Shown here: positions 1-9,296 of the stretch, piece by piece
Layout of the letters: every line of letters begins with the position of its first letter
Numbering within the stretch: the stretch's first letter is position 1
From: Thioalkalivibrio versutus
GTDB lineage: Bacteria; Pseudomonadota; Gammaproteobacteria; Ectothiorhodospirales; Ectothiorhodospiraceae
DNA: 64,000 nt
Assembly (NCBI RefSeq): GCF_001999325.1
Contig: NZ_MVAR01000001.1
Coordinates: forward strand, 1-64,000
Reading direction: 5' to 3'
The notes under the pieces: generated by a model
Databases searched by the model: none
What the model saw: the letters and a program-made list of their open reading frames with translations, nothing else
Told to the model about the DNA's origin: nothing
Translations under genes and position numbers: made by a program

Positions 1-273
1 CGCGGCAGTCGGGCGTGTTTCGTGGGTACTTCTTTGCACGAGAAAAGAAGTACCTCGCGGCGCGCTGGCGAGTCAGCGCCTGGCAGGCGGCCGGACGAAA
101 GCACCGTAAACACCAGATGGCGAACCAGGCCCGGCCTCTCCCGGCAGGCAGTAGAAAGAACGCAATTCGCGCTCCGGGATGGCGAGCCTGAAAGGCCTCA
201 CGGTGCGCGCTACGGCACGCCAAGGTGATAGTCTTGACGCCCGCAACAACACTTGCTCGCGACCGGAATTCGA
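1..273. other. Intergenic leader before the ABC-F gene
   Basis: No convincing gene is visible; short open frames on both strands here have no recognisable content. The stretch holds a perfect 11-bp hairpin (annotated separately). No clear sigma-70 promoter was found. The downstream ATG at 274 is the first coding start. Confidence 0.5.
25..54. repeat. Perfect 11-bp hairpin, possible dispersed repeat or terminator
   Basis: Arms GGTACTTCTTT (25-35) and AAAGAAGTACC (44-54) are exact reverse complements around an 8-nt loop. There is no T-tract directly after the stem, so it is not a classical terminator. Similar GGTACTTTTCTTT/AAAGAAAAGTACC hairpins recur between genes in many proteobacterial genomes (recalled, not searched), so a dispersed repeat is the likelier reading. 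Confidence 0.6.
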
Positions 274-2172
274 ATGGCACTTCTCACCCTGCGCAACATC
301 CACCTGGCCTACGGCATGGCCTCCCTGCTCGATGGCGTCAACATGAGCCTGGAGCCCGGCGAACGCGTCGCGATCGCCGGGCGCAACGGCGAGGGCAAGT
401 CCACCCTGCTCAAGGTCATCACCGGCGAAGCCCAGGCCGATTCCGGCGAACTGACCCGCCAGGATGGCCTGACCACCGCCTACCTGACCCAGGAACTACC
501 GCCCGGAATCGAAGGGACGGTCTTTGACGTGGTCGCCGAGGGCCTCGGCGAGGCCGGCCGGTTGCTGGAACGCTTCCACCACCTGAGCCAGGCCGCTGCA
601 TCGGGTGACATGGACGCCCTGGACAAGATGGGGCCGGTGCAATCGAAACTCGACGCCATCGACGGCTGGAGCCTGCAGAACCGGGTAGAGACCACGATTT
701 CGCACCTGAGCCTGGATCCCGAGGCGCAGTTCGCCGCGCTGTCGGGCGGGCTGAAGCGACGGGTGTGGCTGGCGCGCGAGCTGGTGCAACGCCCGCAATT
801 GCTGCTGCTCGACGAACCCACCAACCACCTGGACGTGGCCGCGATCCGCTGGCTGGAACAGTTCCTGATCGAGAGCGGACTGACCGTGGTGTTCATCAGC
901 CATGATCGCCAGTTCATGGAGAGCGTGGCCACGCGCATCCTGGAGCTGGACCGCGGGCATCTGTACGAGCACCCACCATCCATCGAGGCCTTCCGCGAGC
1001 GCCAGGCCGAAAGGCTGGAAACGGAGGCGACCCAGCGCGCGGAGTTCGACCGCAAGCTGGCCCAGGAGGAGGTCTGGGTGCGCCAGGGCATCAAGGCGCG
1101 ACGCACCCGCAACGAAGGCCGCGTGCGGGCACTCCAGGCATTGCGTCGCAAGCGTGCCGAACGCCGTGAACGCGGCGGCCAGGTAAAGATGAAGCTGAGT
1201 CCGGAGCAGCGCTCCGGACGCCTGGTGATCGAGGCGGAACACGCCGATTTCGGCTACGACACGCCCATCGTGCGCGACGTGAACCTGCTGCTGCAGCGCG
1301 GGGATGCCCTGGGCATCGTCGGACCCAACGGGGCCGGCAAGACCACCCTGCTGCGCGGACTCCTGGGCCAGATGGAGCCGCTCGCAGGCAGCGTCAAGCT
1401 GGGCACCCAGCTGGAGATCGCCTACTTCGATCAGGCCCGTGCCCGTCTGGACGAGGCGACCACGGTTCAGGATGCGGTCGGCGAGGGCCGCGACCGGGTC
1501 ATGGTCAACGGCGAGAGCCGCCACATCCTGTCCTATCTGGAAGACTTCCTGTTCCCGCCCGCGCGTGCCCGCCAGCCGGTATCGGCGCTGTCCGGGGGCG
1601 AGCGCAACCGCCTGCTGCTGGCGAAGCTGTTCCTGCGCCCGGCGAACCTGCTGGTGCTCGACGAGCCGACCAACGACCTGGACGTGGAGACGCTGGAGCT
1701 GCTGGAGCAGCTGCTGATCGAGTACACCGGCACCGTTATCGTGGTCAGTCACGACCGCTCTTTCCTCGACAACGTCGCGACCTCCACCCTGGTCCTGCCG
1801 GGCGATGGCGCGGTCGAGGAGTTCGTCGGCGGCTGGTCCGACCTGCCCGAACGGGTCACCCGGCGCCTGCTGGAGGGCGAGTCCGGAGCGACCGCGAAGG
1901 CCGAGCCCGCGGCGAAACCCGCGGCGCCCGCACCCGAGCCGGCACCGACGACCCCACGCAAACGGTCCTACAAGACCGCGCGCGAACTGGAGGCCCTGCC
2001 GGCACAGATCGAGGCCCTGGAACAGGAACAGCAAAGCCTGACCACGGCCATGACCGAGCCGGATGCCCTGCGCGACGGTGACCGCATGCGCGAACTGCAG
2101 GCGCGGCTCGAAGCCGTCGAGTCAGAACTGGCCCTCTGCTACGAGCGCTGGGAACAGCTGGAATCCGACTAA
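274..2172 (+). CDS. uup: ABC-F family ATPase, Uup type
   Basis: A 632-residue cytosolic protein with two ABC ATPase domains and no membrane segments. Walker A motifs are GRNGEGKST (residues 36-44) and GPNGAGKTT (about 350-358); the signatures LSGG are followed by Walker B segments LLLLDEPTNHLD and LLVLDEPTNDLD, the hallmark of ABC-F proteins that act on ribosomes or DNA rather than as transporters. After about residue 540 comes an Ala/Pro/Glu-rich linker and a charged C-terminal coiled coil (about 570-632), which in Uup binds nucleic acid and separates it from EttA. The ATG at 274 is chosen because MALLTLRNI matches the family start; the frame is open upstream to 253. It stands alone, with a chemoreceptor gene 164 bases downstream. 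Confidence 0.9.
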   Translation: MALLTLRNIHLAYGMASLLDGVNMSLEPGERVAIAGRNGEGKSTLLKVITGEAQADSGELTRQDGLTTAYLTQELPPGIEGTVFDVVAEGLGEAGRLLERFHHLSQAAASGDMDALDKMGPVQSKLDAIDGWSLQNRVETTISHLSLDPEAQFAALSGGLKRRVWLARELVQRPQLLLLDEPTNHLDVAAIRWLEQFLIESGLTVVFISHDRQFMESVATRILELDRGHLYEHPPSIEAFRERQAERLETEATQRAEFDRKLAQEEVWVRQGIKARRTRNEGRVRALQALRRKRAERRERGGQVKMKLSPEQRSGRLVIEAEHADFGYDTPIVRDVNLLLQRGDALGIVGPNGAGKTTLLRGLLGQMEPLAGSVKLGTQLEIAYFDQARARLDEATTVQDAVGEGRDRVMVNGESRHILSYLEDFLFPPARARQPVSALSGGERNRLLLAKLFLRPANLLVLDEPTNDLDVETLELLEQLLIEYTGTVIVVSHDRSFLDNVATSTLVLPGDGAVEEFVGGWSDLPERVTRRLLEGESGATAKAEPAAKPAAPAPEPAPTTPRKRSYKTARELEALPAQIEALEQEQQSLTTAMTEPDALRDGDRMRELQARLEAVESELALCYERWEQLESD

Positions 2173-2215
2173 GCCCCGGCACGTCTATCCTCCGGCGACT
2201 CCCTGAATAACCGGC

Positions 2216-2242
2216 TCAACTCTGAGCGCGGCCGGCCGTAAC
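2216..2242 (+). promoter_or_regulatory. Candidate sigma-28 (FliA) promoter for the chemoreceptor gene
   Basis: TCAACTCT, an 11-nt spacer and GCCGTAAC give 10 of 16 matches to the flagellar sigma factor consensus TAAAGTTT-N11-GCCGATAA, about 95 bases before the receptor start. The same TCAA-N15-GCCGTA pattern occurs before the chemotaxis operon at 6435-6461. Prediction only. Confidence 0.35.
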
Positions 2243-2336
2243 AGGGGTTGAATCACCACCTTTCGAGTCCGCGGTCGTAATGGCCGCGGCCGGTTCGTGA
2301 AGCGCCGGACACAAGGCGCCCAGAAGGAGTCATCGC

Positions 2337-4352
2337 ATGCTGGACAAACTCTCCATTCGGGGGCTACTGATTGCCGGCTTTGGCCTGGTGGTCGCCATCC
2401 TGATCATCAACTCCCTGCTGGCCCTGCGCGCGATGAGTACGGGCAGCCAAGGGGTTGAACAGCTCACCCAGGCCGACTACCCGGCGGTAGCCCGGGTCAA
2501 TGACGTCGAGCAATTGCTGCAGGAGAGCGCTGCGTTTCTCGGGTTCTACCTGATGAGCGAGGAGCAGTCCCACCGCGACGCGTGGCAAAACGCGATGCGT
2601 GACCTCGATGGCGCAACCCGCGCCCTGAACGACAACCCGGTGATCGCTGCCGACGAGGAACTGTCCGCCAGCGCAACCGAGGTCCGCCGCCTGGTCAACC
2701 AGTTCGCCAGCTTCGAGGACCGACTGATCGAGGTTGCCGAAAACGCCGCCGAAAACATGCCGGCGCTGGGAATCGCCAATGCCCGGGCCAACCCTGCCAG
2801 CCGCGAGATGACCCAGCAGACCAACATGATGATCAGCGCCGAGATGGGCCTCCCGCGCTTCCAGCGGTCCTGGGATCGTCTCGACACCCTGCATGACCTG
2901 CGCATGTCGGTGGTGCAGGTCACCTCGAACCTGCGCGGTTTTATCGCCTTCCGTGACGATGCCTTCCGCGAGAATGTCCGACTGTTCGCGACTCGCACCA
3001 ACGACATCACCGCACAGCTGATGGACCAGTTCGACGAGCTGGACTTCGAACAGCAGATCGCGCTGGAGGACTTTCAGGGGGCGCTGGACACCCAGAACAC
3101 GGCGCTGGATGACCTGATCGAGATCCACGGCAGCGAACAGGCGCTGCAAGACGCCTACCTGATCCGTACCGAGATCGGGCCCGTGCTAATCGAGGCGCGT
3201 GACCACCTGCAGGGACTCAGCGAGCGGATTACCAATCGCGCCGAGCGCAGCGCCGCCGCCCTGACCGCCGACATGCGCGCGACCCAGACCACCCAGGGCG
3301 TACTGGCCCTGATTGGCGTGATTCTGGGCTTGGCCGGCGCGGTGTTCATCATCCTGGTGGTCCGGCGCGCCCTGGCCCACTCGACCGCGGCACTCGAGGA
3401 GATCGCGGACGGCGACGGCGACCTGAGCCGCCGCCTGGACGAGAACGGCCTGATCGAAACCGCACAGCTGGGCCGGGCCTTCAACCGCTTCACCGACAAG
3501 ATCGCCCAGGCCATCGGCAATGCCCGCGGCGGCACCGAGACGCTGAATCGCGCCACCGAGAACCTGAACCAGGAGGCCTACCAGGCCCGCGAGGCCGTCT
3601 CGCGCCAGCGCGACGAGACCGACCGCGTCGCCACCGCGATCAACGAACTGCAAAGCAGCGCCGAGGAGATCGCCCGCAACACCGATGCGACCTCCCAGGC
3701 GGGCCAGGAGGCCGGGAATGCAGTGAACAACGGCTCCGAGGTGATGAGCAAGAACATCGAGTCCATGGCCTCGCTGCTCGGGACGGTCGAACAGGCGGCC
3801 GACACCGTGGCCAAGCTGGGCGAGGACTCGAAACAGATCGGGACCATCCTCGAGGTGATCCGCGGCGTGGCCGAACAGACCAACCTGCTGGCCCTGAACG
3901 CGGCCATCGAGGCCGCCCGCGCCGGTGAACACGGCCGCGGCTTCGCGGTGGTGGCCGACGAGGTACGCAAGCTGGCGACCCGTACGCAGGAATCCACCGA
4001 CGAGATCGAGACCATGATCGCGCGCCTGCAGTCCGCCACCACCAGCGCGGTGAAGGCCATGCAGCACGGCCAGGAAGAGGCCGAGGCCACCATGGAGCAC
4101 ACCTCCGAGGTGAACGGTGCCCTGCAACAGATCCGCCAGTCGGTGACCACGATCGTGGAGATGACCGAGCAGATCGCGGTCGCCTCGCGCGAACAGAGCA
4201 CGGTAGTCGAGGACATCAACCGCAACATCGTGCAGATCTCCGACGAGGCGGATCAGTCGGCGAATACCGCCGACCGCGTCAGCGCCGCCTCCGACGAGCT
4301 CAAGCAGGTAGAGAAGGAGATCCAGCAGGCACTGGCCCAGTTCCGGCTCTGA
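2337..4352 (+). CDS. Transmembrane methyl-accepting chemotaxis protein
   Basis: A 671-residue receptor. A membrane helix lies near residues 9-30, then a large helical periplasmic sensor region (about 31-315) with no assigned ligand-binding family, a second helix (about 318-345), a HAMP domain (about 345-398) and a C-terminal signalling coiled coil. The highly conserved hairpin tip [18 protein letters not shown], which contacts CheA and CheW, is near residue 514. The C terminus (QFRL) lacks a CheR-docking pentapeptide. The start has AGGAG 5-9 bases upstream. It is monocistronic, followed after 9 bases by the convergent tmcA gene, and probably feeds the che operon about 2 kb downstream. The stimulus cannot be read from sequence. 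Confidence 0.93.
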   Translation: MLDKLSIRGLLIAGFGLVVAILIINSLLALRAMSTGSQGVEQLTQADYPAVARVNDVEQLLQESAAFLGFYLMSEEQSHRDAWQNAMRDLDGATRALNDNPVIAADEELSASATEVRRLVNQFASFEDRLIEVAENAAENMPALGIANARANPASREMTQQTNMMISAEMGLPRFQRSWDRLDTLHDLRMSVVQVTSNLRGFIAFRDDAFRENVRLFATRTNDITAQLMDQFDELDFEQQIALEDFQGALDTQNTALDDLIEIHGSEQALQDAYLIRTEIGPVLIEARDHLQGLSERITNRAERSAAALTADMRATQTTQGVLALIGVILGLAGAVFIILVVRRALAHSTAALEEIADGDGDLSRRLDENGLIETAQLGRAFNRFTDKIAQAIGNARGGTETLNRATENLNQEAYQAREAVSRQRDETDRVATAINELQSSAEEIARNTDATSQAGQEAGNAVNNGSEVMSKNIESMASLLGTVEQAADTVAKLGEDSKQIGTILEVIRGVAEQTNLLALNAAIEAARAGEHGRGFAVVADEVRKLATRTQESTDEIETMIARLQSATTSAVKAMQHGQEEAEATMEHTSEVNGALQQIRQSVTTIVEMTEQIAVASREQSTVVEDINRNIVQISDEADQSANTADRVSAASDELKQVEKEIQQALAQFRL

Positions 4353-4361
4353 CCGGGCGGG

Positions 4362-6308
4362 TTACAGGCTCCGGGCCTCCAGCCAGTTCCGGGCGGCGCG
4401 ACGCAACCTTCGGGTGACGCCGCGCCGCCCGGAAACCTCCAGCTCGCGTGCCAGTCGGTCCCAGTCGATGGGCTGCGCCAGGCTCGCCTCGAGCAGCTGA
4501 CCTTCCGGCTCGTCCGGCGGCGCCACCGCCAACTGCCGCAGCAACGCGGGAAGCGCCCACTCCAGGGGCCGCGCCCGCTGGGAAAAGGCTCGGACCTCCT
4601 TCAGATCCGCCACCGGGTCAACCGGCGGCAAGGGACAATCTCCCTCCGCATCCTGATCCCCAAGGACTTCGCTCACCATGGCCGCGGTCGTGTCCGGCAG
4701 GAACCGTGGATGCCAGGCCGGCCAGTCGCGCCGAAAGGCCGCCAATGCTTGTTGCAGCCGGGGCTGCAATCGGGGCGCGGTCGCACGCAGGACCACGCCG
4801 CTCACCTGGCCACTGGCCGCATCCGGCTGGATGCCGACTCGCACCAGGCCATAACCCGCGCGCAGCCAAAGGTGCAGCAACACAGGTTGCAGCCCGAAAC
4901 TCGCGCCAATCAGCGCCACCCCCTTGGCACCAGCCCGGTCCGCGACCGCACGCAACAGACGACTCCCCAGGCCCAGCCCCTGCCAATGCGGATGCACCGC
5001 AATGCGCTGAATGCGCCACGCGCCCTCCCCCGCCAGGTCGAAGTCACCCCGGGCCGCAACGGTGCACGGCAGGAAATGCCCCTGCGGGCGCCGTTCGCCC
5101 GACCAAACCGCTTCGGCTATCCCGCGTTCCAGTTCGCCCTCTTCCTGGATCAGAACCACCCCGAACAGGGCGCCATCCGCCGCCCCTTCCAGCAGCAACA
5201 GGTGAACACCCGCATCATCCAGCCAGCGCGCCAGATCGGAGGGCCGTGTGCGGTAATGGGCATCTGCCAGCAGGCCCATTACTGCCTCCAGGGTTTGCGG
5301 CGTGTCCGCGAGCGCCGTGCCCGTGCTCCAGCGCAGCCGCACGGCCTGGGAGACCGGGGGGCGACTCGCCGCCTCCAGCAGGAACAGCCGATTCATCCAG
5401 TCCTCGAGCGGATCGCCCCGGGCCCAGCGGACCGGTGTATCCAGGGTCTGTAGCCGCACGCAAAAGCCCGCCCCCTCCAGGGCCGGCAGCGCACGCAGCC
5501 GAAAGCCCTGTCCACTCCCCTCGAAGCCGCCGGTCGTGGTCGCCAGCACCAGGCGCCGTGCCAGCCGGGCCAACTGGAGCAGGCGCTCGACCGGCATGCT
5601 CGCGGCCTCGTCGATGATCAAGGTATCCAGCGGTTCCGCGTGTTCCAGCAAAACGTCCGGGGCCCGGTAGTGCCATTCCGGCGCGTGCGTCCAATGTCGG
5701 GCGCGCGCCAGCAATGCGTCCACGGCCCGTGGTCCCGGCGCCGTCAGCGTGATCGTGGATTCGCCGCGCTGCAGTGCCGCGCCCAGGAACTCGCCCAGCA
5801 GGGTCGACTTGCCGCGGCCACGCGGGGCGGTCAACGCCACACATTCGCCCGGCGCGAGTCCCGCCAAATGCCCCAGCGCGACGGCCTGATCCGGCGTCCA
5901 CGCAAACGGGCCCGCCGCCCTCGGCATGATTCCGGGCAGTCGATCCGCCGACGGCGGCTCCACGGTCCGCACCCACGGCTCGGCCAGTGCCGCCTGCCAG
6001 CGGCGGGCAAACGCCCCGTCTCCGCCGGTGCCGTCGAGGATCACCAGGGTGCCACCGCCGAGCAGCAGGCCTGCGACCGTGACCAGGGCATCCACCGCGA
6101 GCGGTTGCCGGGCCTCGAATACCAGGGCCTGTACCTCGTGCCCCAGCCAATGCCCAGCCTGCGCCGGCGCCACATGCGGCACCCCGCCGGGCGGCGAACG
6201 CCCCACCCACAGCACCGGCCCCTGCGCCGCAGCAGCCCGCAGCCAGTTCGCAGCCGCCTGCCAGCCTGCATTATCGGCAGACAACCGGTAGAGCGTACGG
6301 GCCTCCAT
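4362..6308 (-). CDS. tmcA: tRNA(Met) cytidine acetyltransferase TmcA
   Basis: A 648-residue enzyme that makes N4-acetylcytidine at the wobble base of elongator tRNA(Met) using acetyl-CoA and ATP. Domain order fits the family: N-terminal domain, RecD-like helicase domain with Walker A APRGRGKST (about 161-169) and Walker B-like LDTLIIDEAASM, a GNAT domain with acetyl-CoA loop HPHWQGLGLGSRLL (about 434-448), and a basic C-terminal tRNA-binding tail. Length is close to the E. coli enzyme. It is transcribed towards the chemoreceptor gene, with 9 bases between stop codons, and diverges from the che operon. Confidence 0.93.
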   Translation of the reverse strand: MEARTLYRLSADNAGWQAAANWLRAAAAQGPVLWVGRSPPGGVPHVAPAQAGHWLGHEVQALVFEARQPLAVDALVTVAGLLLGGGTLVILDGTGGDGAFARRWQAALAEPWVRTVEPPSADRLPGIMPRAAGPFAWTPDQAVALGHLAGLAPGECVALTAPRGRGKSTLLGEFLGAALQRGESTITLTAPGPRAVDALLARARHWTHAPEWHYRAPDVLLEHAEPLDTLIIDEAASMPVERLLQLARLARRLVLATTTGGFEGSGQGFRLRALPALEGAGFCVRLQTLDTPVRWARGDPLEDWMNRLFLLEAASRPPVSQAVRLRWSTGTALADTPQTLEAVMGLLADAHYRTRPSDLARWLDDAGVHLLLLEGAADGALFGVVLIQEEGELERGIAEAVWSGERRPQGHFLPCTVAARGDFDLAGEGAWRIQRIAVHPHWQGLGLGSRLLRAVADRAGAKGVALIGASFGLQPVLLHLWLRAGYGLVRVGIQPDAASGQVSGVVLRATAPRLQPRLQQALAAFRRDWPAWHPRFLPDTTAAMVSEVLGDQDAEGDCPLPPVDPVADLKEVRAFSQRARPLEWALPALLRQLAVAPPDEPEGQLLEASLAQPIDWDRLARELEVSGRRGVTRRLRRAARNWLEARSL

Positions 6309-6434
6309 GTCAGTGGCTCCCTGGGATCAGATCACGCATGAACGAACGAGTTTCCGGGGATGAAAGCGGCCATCTCCTCACGCTGCCGGGCCGAAGATCC
6401 AGCCATTGATCGGGCGGCCGGGGTGAAACTTGTC

Positions 6435-6461
6435 TCAAGGTTTAATGCTTCCAGCCGTACA
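6435..6461 (+). promoter_or_regulatory. Candidate sigma-28 (FliA) promoter for the che operon
   Basis: TCAAGGTT, an 11-nt spacer and GCCGTACA match the flagellar consensus TAAAGTTT-N11-GCCGATAA at 11 of 16 positions. It lies about 77 bases before the first gene of the chemotaxis operon, in the divergent gap with tmcA. A FliA promoter is expected for motility-linked che genes. Confidence 0.4.
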
Positions 6462-6487
6462 AGATTTTTACAAAGAACTGGAACAAT

Positions 6488-6508
6488 ACTGTACAACACC
6501 TGTACAGT
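6488..6508. promoter_or_regulatory. Perfect 8-bp inverted repeat, possible operator
   Basis: ACTGTACA (6488-6495) and TGTACAGT (6501-6508) are exact reverse complements separated by 5 bases, 30 bases before the first che-operon start and just downstream of the candidate FliA promoter. The symmetry suits a dimeric regulator. It resembles a LexA box, but the CTGT-ACAG spacing is 11 rather than 8 bases, so LexA is unlikely. Confidence 0.35.
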
Positions 6509-6537
6509 GTGACCGAGTTCATAAAAGGGTACTGCAG

Positions 6538-6852
6538 ATGACCCCCATTGCGTTGCCGAAACGCCTGCGCATCGATACCGCAGCCGAATGCTGGCAAGTA
6601 CTGCGCGCGGCACTGGATGTCGGCGAAGACCTGCAGCTGGATTCGGCGGCCGTGACGGATGTGGATGCCGCCGGCGTGCAGGTCCTGCTGATGGCCCGCC
6701 ATTCGGCCGCCCGCAATGCGCAAGGTTGTTCGCTAACCCGGACCAGCGCGGTGCTGGCCCAGGCCCTGCAGGCCCTGGGCGTACCCGACGACGGGTTTGG
6801 ATCGAGCGCCGCACAACACGACGACAAGGATTCAGGAGACATGAATGGCTAA
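6538..6852 (+). CDS. STAS-domain protein, first gene of the che operon
   Basis: A 104-residue protein with a single STAS fold (residues about 5-88), the domain of anti-sigma factor antagonists. The core strand-helix LDSAAVTDVDAAGVQVLL matches the STAS site, but the position of the usual phosphorylated Ser/Thr is Ala (DVDAAG), so regulation by phosphorylation is doubtful. The ATG at 6538 is preferred to an in-frame start at 6430 because the earlier region contains the putative promoter and operator and reads as non-STAS. Its end overlaps the cheY start by 8 bases, implying translational coupling. STAS proteins head several chemosensory operons of this type; their role is not settled. Confidence 0.8.
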   Translation: MTPIALPKRLRIDTAAECWQVLRAALDVGEDLQLDSAAVTDVDAAGVQVLLMARHSAARNAQGCSLTRTSAVLAQALQALGVPDDGFGSSAAQHDDKDSGDMNG

Positions 6853-7207
6853 GGTTCTGGTGGTGGACGATTCCGCCTCGATGCGCCAGATGGTGGCATT
6901 CACCCTCAAACAGGCGGGGCACGAGGTCGTCGAGGGCCGTGACGGCAAGGATGGCCTGAGCAAGGCCCAGGGTGCCAAGGCGGATCTGGTGATCACCGAC
7001 GTGAACATGCCGGCCATGGATGGCCTGCAACTGACCCGCGAGCTGCGCAAGCTGGGCGGCTACAAGTTCACCCCCATCCTGGTGCTGACCACCGAGGCCG
7101 GGCCGGAGAAGAAGCAGGAAGGCAAGGCCGCCGGCGCGACCGGCTGGCTGGTGAAGCCGTTTGACCCCGATCAGCTGATGAACACCGTCAACCGGGTGCT
7201 GCGCTAA
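6845..7207 (+). CDS. cheY: Chemotaxis response regulator CheY
   Basis: A 120-residue single receiver domain. All receiver landmarks are present: acidic pocket D8-D9, phosphoacceptor D52 (TDVNMPAMDG), switch Thr82/83 and Lys104 in the KPF motif. With no output domain it should act as a diffusible CheY, phosphorylated by the CheA encoded next. The ATG lies inside the end of the STAS gene, and cheA begins 2 bases after its stop. It could drive the flagellar switch or serve as a phosphate sink; no cheZ is in the window. Confidence 0.95.
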   Translation: MAKVLVVDDSASMRQMVAFTLKQAGHEVVEGRDGKDGLSKAQGAKADLVITDVNMPAMDGLQLTRELRKLGGYKFTPILVLTTEAGPEKKQEGKAAGATGWLVKPFDPDQLMNTVNRVLR

Positions 7208-7209
7208 TC

Positions 7210-9276
7210 ATGTCGATCGACATGGCCCAGTTCATCGATGCCTTTCTCGAGGAGAGCTTCGAGGGGCTGGAGCGCATGGAGACCGAACTCCTGGCGCTGG
7301 ACGGCGGCGACCCGGAGACGCTGAACACGATCTTCCGCTGCGCCCACTCGATCAAGGGCGGAGCCGGGACCTTCGGGTTCGGCGCGATCTCCGGGTTCAC
7401 CCATGGTGTGGAGACCCTGCTGGACCGTATGCGCAACGGCGAGCAGGAGGCGGCCCCGGAGACGGTGAACCTCCTCCTGCGCGCAGTGGATACGTTGCGC
7501 GCGCAGTTGCATGCCGCCCGCGATGGCGGCGAGGCCGATGCCGCCGAGGTGGCCGAGGTGCGCACCCTGATCGAGGCCCACCTGGGGGATGCCGCACCCA
7601 CGGGCAGGCCGGCGGACAACCATGGGGTCGCGGACTCTGGCGGCGCGGATGCCCCCGCCGACGGGAACCGTACTGGCCCGCGTGGCTGGCGGATCCATTT
7701 CCAGCCCTACGCGGACCTGATGCGCACCGGCAACGACCCCCTGCGGATGTTCGAGGTGCTGGAGGAACTCGGCACGCTCAGCGTGCACTGCGAGACCGAT
7801 CGCCTGCCGGACAACGCGGATGCCTTCGATCCGGAGGACTGCCACCTCGCCTGGACCCTGGAGCTGGAAGGCGATGCCACCCGCGATCAGGTCCAGGAGG
7901 TCTTCGAGTGGGTCGAGGACGAGAGCGATCTCCTGATCGAACCCCTCGACGCGGTCAGCGAGCCGACCACTGAAGCGCCCCCACTGACACCGGAGCCGGC
8001 AGAAATGGGCGCGACCACCCCCCGTCCGCCGGAGGCCCCCGCTGCACGCGGCGGCAGCGGTAACCGTGGGGCGGAATCCAGCTCCATGCGGGTGAACGCC
8101 GGCAAGATCGACGCCCTGATCGACATGGTGGGCGAACTGGTGATCACCCAGTCGATGTTGACCGATATCAGTGATCAGCTCGAGGAGGACCCGTCAAAGA
8201 TCGAGGCGCAGATCGAGCGCCTGCGCACCGGTCTCGGCGAGCTGGAACGCAATACCCGCGAGCTGCAGGAAAGCGTGATGAGCATCCGCATGGTGCCGAT
8301 CGCGCAGGTATTCAACCGCTTCCCGCGCCTGGTGCACGACATCTCCGGGCAGCTGGGCAAGCAAATCGAGCTGACCCTGAAGGGCGAATACACCGAGGTC
8401 GACAAGACCGTGATGGAGCACCTGGGCGACCCGCTGGTGCACTTGGTGCGCAACGCCGTGGACCACGGCATTGAAATGCCCGACGAACGCGCGGCGGCCG
8501 GCAAGCCGGAGACCGGCCAGGTCACCCTGGAGGCCTTCCACCGCGGCGGTAACGTGGTCATCGAGATCCGCGACGACGGCAAGGGCATGGATGCCGACCG
8601 CATCCTGGCCAAGGCCCGCGATGCCGGGCTCGTCGGGCCCAACCAGCACCTGGATCGCCACGAGATCCTGCAGCTGGTCTTCGAGCCCGGTCTGTCCACG
8701 GCGGACCAGGTCAGCGACCTGTCCGGTCGCGGCGTCGGCATGGATGTGGTCAAGAAGAACATCCGTGGCCTGGGTGGCAATGTCGAGCTGGAGTCGGAAC
8801 CCGGCAAGGGCTCGCGCCTGACCATCCGCCTGCCGCTGACGCTGTCGATCATGGATGGCCAGTTGCTGAAGATCGGCGACGAGACCTTCGTAATCCCGCT
8901 GATCGCGATCGTCGAGTCGCTGCAGACACTGCCAGAGAGCGTGAAACAGGCCTTCGGCAAGCTGCCGCTATACCGCCTGCGGGACGAATACATCCCGATC
9001 GTCGACCTCGCGGCCCTGTTCGGCCGCACCGAACCCAGCCCGCTGCCGGAACGCGCCCTGCTGGTGGTGGCCGAGGCCGACGACCAGCGTGTGGCGCTGC
9101 GGGTCGATGACCTGCTCGGTCAGCAACAGGTCGTCATCAAGACGCTGGAAACCAATTTCCGCAAGGTCCCCGGCACCGCCGGCGCGACCATCCTCGGGGA
9201 CGGCCAGGTGGCCCTGATCCTGGATATCGCCGGGATCGCGCGCATGGCTAGCGGGCGCGATACCCGCGCAGCCTGA
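7210..9276 (+). CDS. cheA: Chemotaxis histidine kinase CheA
   Basis: A 688-residue kinase with the full CheA order: Hpt domain with phosphorylated His46 (AHSIKGGAG), a P2-like regulator-binding domain (about 155-240), a Pro/Ala-rich linker, dimerisation helices (about 295-365), an HATPase_c domain with N box HLVRNAVDHGIE and G box GRGVGMDVV, and a C-terminal CheW-like domain (about 545-680). It forms the core complex with CheW and the receptors and phosphorylates CheY and CheB. It begins 2 bases after cheY and is followed by cheW after 20 bases. Only one Hpt domain is present. Confidence 0.96.
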   Translation: MSIDMAQFIDAFLEESFEGLERMETELLALDGGDPETLNTIFRCAHSIKGGAGTFGFGAISGFTHGVETLLDRMRNGEQEAAPETVNLLLRAVDTLRAQLHAARDGGEADAAEVAEVRTLIEAHLGDAAPTGRPADNHGVADSGGADAPADGNRTGPRGWRIHFQPYADLMRTGNDPLRMFEVLEELGTLSVHCETDRLPDNADAFDPEDCHLAWTLELEGDATRDQVQEVFEWVEDESDLLIEPLDAVSEPTTEAPPLTPEPAEMGATTPRPPEAPAARGGSGNRGAESSSMRVNAGKIDALIDMVGELVITQSMLTDISDQLEEDPSKIEAQIERLRTGLGELERNTRELQESVMSIRMVPIAQVFNRFPRLVHDISGQLGKQIELTLKGEYTEVDKTVMEHLGDPLVHLVRNAVDHGIEMPDERAAAGKPETGQVTLEAFHRGGNVVIEIRDDGKGMDADRILAKARDAGLVGPNQHLDRHEILQLVFEPGLSTADQVSDLSGRGVGMDVVKKNIRGLGGNVELESEPGKGSRLTIRLPLTLSIMDGQLLKIGDETFVIPLIAIVESLQTLPESVKQAFGKLPLYRLRDEYIPIVDLAALFGRTEPSPLPERALLVVAEADDQRVALRVDDLLGQQQVVIKTLETNFRKVPGTAGATILGDGQVALILDIAGIARMASGRDTRAA

Positions 9277-9296
9277 TCATCAAGGAGCCGAACGCA

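Noticed and set aside
496-2034. A 512-codon frame antisense to the ABC-F gene
   Set aside because: Shadow of a well-supported ABC-F gene; no motif in the translation.
6488-6508. LexA/SOS box in the che operon leader
   Set aside because: CTGT and ACAG are separated by 11 bases rather than 8; palindrome kept as an operator of unknown regulator.
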